From: Schleiferiaceae bacterium
GTDB lineage: Bacteria > Bacteroidota > Bacteroidia > Flavobacteriales > Schleiferiaceae
Assembly (NCBI GenBank): GCA_023260615.1
Contig: JALQUY010000057.1
Span: 1 to 7,626 of the forward strand
DNA: 7,626 bases
Direction: 5' to 3'
Each line of letters opens with the position of its first letter. Positions within the stretch are counted from its first letter, which is position 1. Shown here piece by piece: positions 1-5,456 of this stretch. Both the position numbers and the translations under genes were made by a program. Below the pieces are notes generated by a model, which made no database searches, was not told the DNA's origin, and saw only the letters and a list, made by a program, of their open reading frames with translations.

Positions 1-3000
1 GCTGTTGGGGTCGTTGGAACCCGCCATGATTTCCGTCACGGCCAAGTCGTAGGACATCGGCGTGGGGAAAATCACGTCAGCGATGTAGCGGGGAAGCATC
101 TGGTAGCCGCTGGTGTAGGGGCTGCTGTTGTCATACTGGCCGCCAATACCAACCACGTCAAAAGTGCCCACGGGGCATGGCTGGCTGTAGAGGTCCACAT
201 CGGCGTCGATGCGCAACTGGATGGTGTTGGTGCCGTCCGTGATATCGACGTTGAAGCCGGAACCGGCATTGGTCCACTGAGCAGGGTTCACAATCGTGAC
301 GTTGTTCATGCGAAGCAAGTCACTTTCGGTGCTCTCGTCCAAGGCCACAATAGCGGTGGGGGTGGGCAGCGCCGCGCCGGTACTCACCACGGCGATGGAA
401 TCCGCGTTCACTTGGGCTAGGCCGTTGAACTGGCCGATAGTACCGATGACGCGAACCACATCGCCTTCATTCACGCTGTAGTTGTGGTTAGCGCTTGCAG
501 GTGAGAATACGCCAAAGCCTACGTTGCCGTCGTGGATGGTGAAGGCTACGTTGCCCGTGCTGGCGCTTTGGGTATTCACGCCGAGAACCGTACCAATCAC
601 TTTGCAGTAGACTCCGTTTGAGTCATTTACGCCGTTGGCGTCTTGACCCTTGATTTGGGGAATGGTGTACGTAGGAATGATGATGTCGTTGTCGATGATC
701 GTGAAGCGCATGGAGTCGATGGCACCGACTTGGAGACCCGAACCTGCGGCGTCAATCAAAAGGTCAATGGACTCGTCGCCTTCCGTCAAGGCATCATCGA
801 TCAAGGTGATGGACAGGGTTACCGTATCCGCATTGGCGGGAACTGTGATGCTCGTGCCTGTGGCGGAAATACTGGGGCTAAACGTCGCGTCCGTACCGAC
901 GACAAAACCAGCCCCCGCGTTGTGGCGAATCGTTACCGTGGAAGCCGACGCGTATGTGGGGTTGATGACCAGGTGAATGTTTTCAGTCACGTTGCCTTCC
1001 AAGGCTGAGGCCGAGGCCACCGCAAAGCGAATACTTGGGTTCGTAGCCACCACGGGGATGATGTCGTTGGTATCGCGCGGGAAGAGCTGGTAGCCGCTGG
1101 TGTAGGGGCTGCTGTTGTCGTACTGGCTTCCGACGCCGATGACGTCGAACAAGCCGGTAGGAGCTGCCGTTCCGTAGAGGTTACAGTCGGCGTCGATGCG
1201 CATCGCGTAGGTGTTGGAACCGTCCGTGATGTCCACATTAAAGCCCGAACCGCTGTTGGTCCACTGCGAAGGGGTGACCAATGACATGTTGTTGAAGCGA
1301 ACGAGTTCGGACTCCTGAGCTTCGCCCAAGGTGCTCGCCAAGGTGGGCGTTTGGATCGTGCCGCCCATGCTCACAAGCGTCAAGCTGTCGGGAATGAGTT
1401 CGGTCAAACCGTTGAACTGAGCAATGGTACCGTAAACTTCAATCACATCGCCCATCATGGGAGCCGTGTAGCTGCCGATGTCGGTGGACTTGTAGATGTT
1501 GATACCGCCCGTGCCGTCATGGATGTACAAGCTGTAACCGGCATTGCCGTCAAAGTCAATGGTGAAGACCGTGCCTTGGAAGCGGGCCGTGACCCCCAAG
1601 CTGTCCGCAACGCCAGATGCATTTACGTTGTTGTAGTCGCCAATCGCATCGAGGTTCGACACCGTGCCACCGTAGATGATGTCATTGGTGTCGCGTGGGA
1701 AAAGCTGGTAGCCGCTGGTGTAGGGGCTGCTGTTGTCGTACTGGCTTCCTACGCCTACCACGTCAAAGGTACCCGTAGGAGCGGCTGTGCCGTAGAGGTT
1801 GCAATCCGCATCAATGCGCACGACATAGGTGCTCGTGCCGTTGGTGACGTCTACATTGAAGCCCGAACCGCTGTTGGTCCACTGGGAAGGAGTCACCAAG
1901 CTGACGTTGTTTATGCGAACCAACTCGGACTCTTGAGGCTCGTCCAAGGTGGTCGTCACCGTGGGGTTCTGGGTTGCGGCCCCTGTGGCCAAAACGTTGA
2001 TCGTATCTGGAGCGATTTCCGTCAGTCCGTTGAACTGAATGATGGTGCCGTAGACCTCAATGGAGTCTCCGCGTTGGGGAGCGGTATAGCTGCCCAAATC
2101 ACTGGATTTGTAGACGTTGATGCCGCCTGTGCCGTCGTGAATGTAAAAGCTGTAGCCGGCATTTCCGTCGTAGTCAATGGTGAAGATGGTACCGATGAAG
2201 TGGGCATAAGCGGTCAAGCTATCCGCCACACCGTTGGCGTCTACGGTGGTGTAGTCGCCGATCATATCGTATGCAGGAGGGGTGCTCGCACAGGTAGAGG
2301 TATGTGCGCCCAATTGGGTGAAGGTATTTTGGGGGTAGACGGTCCACTCGGTGGCACCTACGGTCCAATCCAACTGGCCGTGCGTAACGGAAGCCAAACG
2401 CTCCAAGGTGTATTCACTTGTGGCACCCGTGCCTACGGTCCAGTTGGTACCTGGATCAACGCCCACGATGCCGATGATATCTAAGGTGTCACCGGAGGGG
2501 TCAAAAAGCACCACGGCATCATCGCCGTTAAAGCTAGCTACGTTGGGGAAGGCATAACTGGTGTCGGCCACCGCTAAAAGTGCAGCCGTTCCTTGACCGT
2601 GTGCAATGACATAGGTGCCATGCGCGGGAATCGTCGTTCCAGCAGGGAAGACGAATGTGTTGGTGGTGCTTGTGGCACCATTGGTGAAGAGGGCAATGGT
2701 ATACCCTGAAATGCTTTTAGGCATTCCCGTGGGGTTGTAGATTTCCAGCGCTTTGTTGTTGCTAGATCCCTCAACGTATTCGGAGAAGAAAAACTCGGTG
2801 CAAGGAGTTGGAGTTGAAGCCGCTGCCGTCACCGTGATGCTGCCCTGCATGCTTGATGCATGGGGGTCGCATTGGTATTGGTAAACGCCTGCCGTGGAGA
2901 ACACGAACTGGTAGGTCCAGGTGCCCCCTGCGGCAGCTCCGTTGCCAAAGCTGGCAGGGTTGCTGGCGAAGGTGCTCGTGGAGCCATTGACATTGTGTAC

Positions 3001-3150
3001 GCCATTCACCTGCGTCCACGTGACGGTATCGCCTTGGGCAATGGTCAAGGTAGCGGGAGAAAAACTGTTGTTCACCACGGATACAGCGTGGTTGGCGGCA
3101 AAGGCGACGAGCGATAGCGCCAAGGCAGCGAGCGTGTAGATTTTTTTCAT
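1..3150 (-). CDS. Large secreted modular protein: cupredoxin, lamin-tail, OB-like x3 and Calx-beta domains (3' end off window)
   Basis: The frame stays open from ATG at 3150 to base 1, giving 1050 codons with no stop. A signal peptide (MKKIYTLAALALSLVAFA) probably ends near residue 18. Residues 23-110 resemble a plastocyanin-like cupredoxin with candidate copper ligands H52, C94, H97 and M101. Residues 119-284 match a lamin-tail domain (FFFSEYVEGSSNNKALEIYN, later FNGDDAVVLFD), flanked by C117 and C287. Residues 295-492 and 501-698 are duplicated OB-fold-like modules of the NucH/DUF5689 type (IHDGTGGIN, IEVYGTI, FNGLTE). Residues 699-826 are Calx-beta-like, with an acidic DDALTEGDES stretch (785-794) and a terminal IIDND. 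Residues 827-1029 are a third, more divergent OB-like module. DLAVTEIMAGSNDPNS at the edge looks like the start of a second lamin-tail domain. An in-frame ATG at 3165 would add five residues; 3150 gives the more typical signal peptide. Export by type IX secretion is inferred, because the C-terminal sorting domain would lie off window. Function is unknown; extracellular nuclease or adhesin are possibilities. Confidence 0.9.
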   Translation of the reverse strand, partial: MKKIYTLAALALSLVAFAANHAVSVVNNSFSPATLTIAQGDTVTWTQVNGVHNVNGSTSTFASNPASFGNGAAAGGTWTYQFVFSTAGVYQYQCDPHASSMQGSITVTAAASTPTPCTEFFFSEYVEGSSNNKALEIYNPTGMPKSISGYTIALFTNGATSTTNTFVFPAGTTIPAHGTYVIAHGQGTAALLAVADTSYAFPNVASFNGDDAVVLFDPSGDTLDIIGIVGVDPGTNWTVGTGATSEYTLERLASVTHGQLDWTVGATEWTVYPQNTFTQLGAHTSTCASTPPAYDMIGDYTTVDANGVADSLTAYAHFIGTIFTIDYDGNAGYSFYIHDGTGGINVYKSSDLGSYTAPQRGDSIEVYGTIIQFNGLTEIAPDTINVLATGAATQNPTVTTTLDEPQESELVRINNVSLVTPSQWTNSGSGFNVDVTNGTSTYVVRIDADCNLYGTAAPTGTFDVVGVGSQYDNSSPYTSGYQLFPRDTNDIIYGGTVSNLDAIGDYNNVNASGVADSLGVTARFQGTVFTIDFDGNAGYSLYIHDGTGGINIYKSTDIGSYTAPMMGDVIEVYGTIAQFNGLTELIPDSLTLVSMGGTIQTPTLASTLGEAQESELVRFNNMSLVTPSQWTNSGSGFNVDITDGSNTYAMRIDADCNLYGTAAPTGLFDVIGVGSQYDNSSPYTSGYQLFPRDTNDIIPVVATNPSIRFAVASASALEGNVTENIHLVINPTYASASTVTIRHNAGAGFVVGTDATFSPSISATGTSITVPANADTVTLSITLIDDALTEGDESIDLLIDAAGSGLQVGAIDSMRFTIIDNDIIIPTYTIPQIKGQDANGVNDSNGVYCKVIGTVLGVNTQSASTGNVAFTIHDGNVGFGVFSPASANHNYSVNEGDVVRVIGTIGQFNGLAQVNADSIAVVSTGAALPTPTAIVALDESTESDLLRMNNVTIVNPAQWTNAGSGFNVDITDGTNTIQLRIDADVDLYSQPCPVGTFDVVGIGGQYDNSSPYTSGYQMLPRYIADVIFPTPMSYDLAVTEIMAGSNDPNS
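67..672 (-). repeat. Internal repeat unit C (OB-fold-like module 3, divergent)
   Basis: This unit encodes residues 827-1028 after the Calx-beta-like domain. It keeps the module's skeleton: GQDANGVNDS at the start, FTIHDG, a GDVVRVIGTI strand, QFNGL, ESDLLRMNNVTIV, a GSGFNVDITDG strand, and a YDNSSPYTSGYQ end. It is clearly more diverged than A and B in the first half, and its IDADVDLY segment lacks the cysteine of A and B. A 33-base sequence (100-132) is nonetheless identical to the matching bases in B (1087-1119) and A (1705-1737). Confidence 0.8.
679..1047 (-). other. Calx-beta-like calcium-binding domain within the large CDS
   Basis: This segment encodes about residues 702-824, inserted between OB-like modules B and C. 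It shows the family pattern: an early acidic ALEGN (E718), a GTDATF strand near 843-860 in plus coordinates, the acidic stretch LIDDALTEGDESIDL (residues 783-797), and the closing FTIIDND (816-822). In Calx-beta domains these acidic residues coordinate calcium. Calcium binding could stiffen the stalk of a secreted protein; that role is inferred. Confidence 0.8.
1057..1650 (-). repeat. Internal repeat unit B (OB-fold-like module 2)
   Basis: This unit encodes residues 501-698 and is the same length as unit A, 618 bases away in the same phase. The two are linked by only eight residues. A 47-base stretch is identical between B (1085-1131) and A (1703-1749), and the last 30 or so residues of the two modules are the same. 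The amino-terminal and middle parts have diverged more than the end. The close similarity points to tandem duplication followed by divergence or partial gene conversion. Confidence 0.85.
1675..2268 (-). repeat. Internal repeat unit A (OB-fold-like module 1)
   Basis: This unit encodes residues 295-492 of the large secreted protein, from DMIGDY to RDTNDII. It aligns without gaps to unit B over 198 residues, and my hand count gives about 150 identities. It contains the shared NSSPYTSGYQ segment and the single cysteine in IDADCNLYG. The order of motifs (FYIHDGTGGINVY, then GDSIEVYGTI, then FNGLTE, then ESELVRINNV) resembles OB-fold domains of NucH-type extracellular nucleases and DUF5689-like domains of Bacteroidota. 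The family assignment rests on recognition of motifs only. Confidence 0.85.
2299..2796 (-). other. Lamin-tail domain (LTD) within the large CDS
   Basis: This segment encodes residues 119-284, an Ig-like beta-sandwich module common in secreted bacterial proteins. The diagnostic start (FFSEYVEGSSNNKALEIYNP), the IPAHGTYVIAHG strand, FNGDDAVVLFDPSG and the late TLERLASVTHG segment are all in order. This form is typical of LTDs that precede OB-fold and nuclease domains in NucH/ExeM-like proteins. C117 and C287 lie just outside its two ends and could form a disulfide closing the module; that is inference. Confidence 0.8.
2821..3084 (-). other. Plastocyanin-like type 1 copper domain within the large CDS
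   Basis: This segment encodes residues 23-110 directly after the signal peptide. It has the cupredoxin pattern: NNSFSPATLTIAQGDTVTW, then VHNV carrying the first histidine ligand (H52), then GVYQYQCDPHASSMQGSITV carrying C94, H97 and M101. All four ligands expected of a type 1 blue-copper site are present. The C-terminal ligand loop is C-x2-H-x3-M. Whether it binds copper and carries electrons or is only a structural module cannot be told from sequence. Confidence 0.8.
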
Positions 3151-3234
3151 CGTTTCGGTCTTCATTCGGTCAAATTTACGGCGTCTCAAATGGCTGGGTG
3201 TTAGCACAAAGTTAGGGGTGGGTACTTTTTAGGT
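3151..3234 (-). promoter_or_regulatory. Intergenic region with two candidate Bacteroidota -7 elements
   Basis: The 84 bases between the lipoprotein stop and the ATG at 3150 hold two minus-strand matches to the Bacteroidota TAnnTTTG element: TAACTTTG (3214 to 3207) and TAAATTTG (3178 to 3171). Neither has a TTG at the usual 17-23 base spacing upstream, so the promoter call is weak. The nearer one would start transcription close to the alternative ATG at 3165, leaving a very short leader for the start at 3150. A heptamer, GACCGAA, occurs twice 11 bases apart around the alternative start. I found no convincing hairpin with a U-tract, so read-through from the upstream operon is possible. Confidence 0.35.
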
Positions 3235-4434
3235 TTATTCAAAGTCGAGGGTGCATTTAAAGCGGGAAATACGGCCGTTTCCGGCATCCACGACATAGAG
3301 AATCTTCTTGTAATGCGCCACGGCGGCAGGCTCAATGAACTGCATGGGTCCACTGCCTTCCCCGCCAAAGGACACTTTGGTATAGCGCGTTTCGCCCGAA
3401 GCGGGAGGCGGCGGAATGCCCTCCAAGCCACTGGCGGTGAACTGGTAGACGGAATCCCGCTGGCGGTCCACGACAAATAGGTAGCGCGTGGCATCGCCGG
3501 CCATGGTCATGGCACAGGGTTCGGTGAAGCGGTTGGCCTTGTTGATCCAGCTGTCCGCGAGACTGTTGTCTCCGTTGTAGATGACAGGGCGGTAGTCGGC
3601 GCCAAATTCGGTTTCTACGAAGGTCATGTGCTGCACTTGGAGCGCTTGGTCCGGATCCAAGGAGGTGAACCAAAAATCATCGCCCACGGCCGCGGTGTAC
3701 TGCGGAGGCTGGGCAAAACTGACGAGGCCTTTGGGATCCTGGAAGTAGTTGGTGTACAAGCCCGAGGAGGTCGTCACGGAAATGGGCGACACGTACTGGT
3801 CCTCGTTGTCAAAGAGGATGACCGCATCGTCGGGACCCTGGTTGGCATTGTTGGCGGAGGGGCCGGTGCGCGTGAGGTAGTAGCGGTTGTTCTTTTCGGA
3901 CTGGTTGCTGGCCAGAACCGCTACTTGGCCAAAGGTCACCTGTGCGTCTGAGGTTGAGAAGGTGTTCTTGAAGTAGAAAGGGTGTACGGTTTTGTGCACC
4001 ACCTGGGCGTAGGGCAGGCCATATTCGCCGTTGGGGCCAATTTGGTGGATGCGGTACAAGCAGGCCAGGGAATAGCTGACGCCGTTGATGGTGGTGTCGT
4101 GGCGGCCAATGGCTAAGAGGTCCAAGCGGCGGTCCTGGCGAACGGTGGTCACCCCAGGAATGGTCAAACGGCCCTGCTCTACGCCCGACTCGTTCAGGCA
4201 AATAATCTCTTCGGTCGCTTCGTCCACGACATAGAGCAATTCGTCAAAGCCCACGCAGAGGTCCGAGGGATGCACAAAGCCTGTGAAGGCGGGTTGAATG
4301 GGCACATAGGCAATGTCGCGCACACTGTAATTGGGGACATCGATGAAGCCCAAGTCGGTTTTAGTGCCAAAGTAGCCCTCGCAGCTGATCAAGCTCAGCG
4401 CGGTGGCAAAGGCGAGAAGGCGTAGGCGCATCAT
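3235..4434 (-). CDS. Beta-propeller (NHL-repeat-like) outer-membrane lipoprotein
   Basis: The 399-residue protein starts MMRLRLLAFATALSLISCEG, a signal peptide ending in a lipobox (L15-I16-S17-C18), so C18 is expected to be lipidated. Propeller-type repeats are clear at both ends: PSDLCVGFDELLYVVDEAT (57-74), EPCAMTMAGDATRYLFVVD (305-323) and EPAAVAHYKKILYVVDAG (369-386), each with the LYVVD-like strand of NHL blades. Having related blades at both termini suits a closed propeller. The middle (about 100-300) is more divergent. C60 and C307 occupy equivalent blade positions. Two adjacent ATGs (4434 and 4431) are possible starts; 4434 overlaps the preceding stop as ATGA. No SD sequence is visible. 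Such propellers usually bind proteins or glycans; a surface partner of the receptor encoded upstream is likely but inferred. No clear surface-export motif follows C18. Confidence 0.85.
   Translation of the reverse strand: MMRLRLLAFATALSLISCEGYFGTKTDLGFIDVPNYSVRDIAYVPIQPAFTGFVHPSDLCVGFDELLYVVDEATEEIICLNESGVEQGRLTIPGVTTVRQDRRLDLLAIGRHDTTINGVSYSLACLYRIHQIGPNGEYGLPYAQVVHKTVHPFYFKNTFSTSDAQVTFGQVAVLASNQSEKNNRYYLTRTGPSANNANQGPDDAVILFDNEDQYVSPISVTTSSGLYTNYFQDPKGLVSFAQPPQYTAAVGDDFWFTSLDPDQALQVQHMTFVETEFGADYRPVIYNGDNSLADSWINKANRFTEPCAMTMAGDATRYLFVVDRQRDSVYQFTASGLEGIPPPPASGETRYTKVSFGGEGSGPMQFIEPAAVAHYKKILYVVDAGNGRISRFKCTLDFE
4431..4434 (-). promoter_or_regulatory. ATGA start/stop overlap: PorV-like gene to lipoprotein
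   Basis: The PorV-like frame ends CGC CCA TGA, and the ATG of the lipoprotein sits one base ahead of that TGA. A second ATG follows at once (4431-4429). The overlap favours the first ATG and implies translational coupling. Confidence 0.85.
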
Positions 4435-5456
4435 GGGCGTTCGGATTTAGGAGTGAAGACCAGGCCCAGCGTATTGCGCCAGCCCATGGCATCGGTGCGT
4501 TGAACCGCAACGTCGATGCGCATTTGGAAGGGGCCTAGGGCGCCCCCGTCGTAGGAAAGCCCTCCCACGGGCCAACTCTGGCCGCGGGTGTTCAATTTGC
4601 TTCCAATTCGTGCGGCGATCCGGGTGTTTGGACGGTATTCCAGGCCAATGCGGTAGTTTTCCGCGTTGTCGTTGGGGTGCACGAGCTGGGCTGCGATTAA
4701 GAGTGACTGGGTGCCGCGTTGCCAAGGGACCATGCTCAAACCCATGGCAAACTCCGTGGGCAGGGTATTGGATTCCAGGCCTTGGATGGGACTTCGGTTG
4801 AAGTCCACGGCCAAGAAATCCCCGGTTAAGGCCGACGAGCCGCCAAAGTTTTTCAAGACCACGGCAAAGCGGAGGTCCTTGACATCTGTGGTGTAGAGGA
4901 AGCCCACGTCGGCGGCGGCGGTCATCGCCGTGTAGGCCCCCGTTTGGCTTCCCGTCGTGTAGACTTCGCCGATGCCTTTTAGGGTCACGCCGAGCTGGAA
5001 CTGCTCGCTCAAGCGTTGGGCATAACTCAGACCGACACTGCTTTGGGAAGAGTAGAGCTGGTAGCCGGTGCCTCCGGGCTGAAATTCCGTGCGCTCCGCA
5101 AAGCCGGGAGTTTGCAGGTGGTTGATGCTCAGGCCCCATGCGGCGTCGCGGCCTTTTTGGGGCTTGGACAAGAAGAAGCCGGCCTGCTGCGTACCACCGC
5201 TGAGGCCCAGATGGCTGAGCGCTACGGAGGTGCCTTTCAGGGAGGCCATGCCGGCGGGGTTTTGGGCCAAGGCGTAGGCATCACCGGGGAGTGCTACGGA
5301 AGCGCCAGCGAGACCGGCCGAACGCACGTGCAAGTCATTCTTCAGGAAGGGGAAGGCGGACTGGCCCGCGCGTTCACCCCCGTAGGAGGGCAATAGCTGG
5401 GCATGTGCCGTCCACGCAGCACTTACCAAGTACAAGAGGAAGATGGTCTTTCTCAT
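4431..5456 (-). CDS. PorV/PorQ-family outer-membrane barrel protein
   Basis: The 341-residue product has a signal peptide (MRKTIFLLYLVSAAWTAHA, then Q20) followed by the family's amino-terminal signature, VRSAGLAGASVALPGDAYAL then QNPAGMASL (residues 44-72). The rest alternates hydrophobic and polar residues as a beta-barrel does (for example LSYAQRLSEQFQLGVTLKGIG) and ends with strands WRNTLGLVFTPKS. PorV-type proteins are FadL-like barrels; PorV itself works in type IX secretion as a cargo shuttle, and paralogues occur beside TonB-dependent receptors. This copy is not next to porU or other core secretion genes, so I call it a paralogue. The frame is open further upstream, but ATG at 5456 gives the signal peptide and overlaps the receptor's TGA as ATGA. 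The 3' end overlaps the lipoprotein start in the same way. Confidence 0.88.
   Translation of the reverse strand: MRKTIFLLYLVSAAWTAHAQLLPSYGGERAGQSAFPFLKNDLHVRSAGLAGASVALPGDAYALAQNPAGMASLKGTSVALSHLGLSGGTQQAGFFLSKPQKGRDAAWGLSINHLQTPGFAERTEFQPGGTGYQLYSSQSSVGLSYAQRLSEQFQLGVTLKGIGEVYTTGSQTGAYTAMTAAADVGFLYTTDVKDLRFAVVLKNFGGSSALTGDFLAVDFNRSPIQGLESNTLPTEFAMGLSMVPWQRGTQSLLIAAQLVHPNDNAENYRIGLEYRPNTRIAARIGSKLNTRGQSWPVGGLSYDGGALGPFQMRIDVAVQRTDAMGWRNTLGLVFTPKSERP
5453..5456 (-). promoter_or_regulatory. ATGA start/stop overlap: receptor to PorV-like gene
   Basis: The last sense codon CTA of the receptor is followed by TGA, whose first two bases are the end of the ATG of the PorV-like gene. No SD-like purine run lies upstream, so initiation probably depends on the terminating ribosome. 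This overlap decides the start of the PorV-like gene at 5456. Confidence 0.85.

Noticed and set aside
67..1737. The 33-base exact repeats as a CRISPR array or mobile-element ends
   Set aside because: They are 987 and 618 bases apart, in the same reading phase, and encode the same loop of a repeated protein module, so they are explained by domain duplication.
1351..2484. Plus-strand open frame of 377 codons
   Set aside because: It is antisense to the lamin-tail and OB-like modules of the large secreted protein. Its apparent internal repeats are only the mirror of units A and B, and it has no signal peptide or recognisable motif.
3151..3234. Rho-independent terminator after the lipoprotein gene
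   Set aside because: I found only a three-base-pair GTG/CAC stem without a following T-run on the minus strand, too weak to call.
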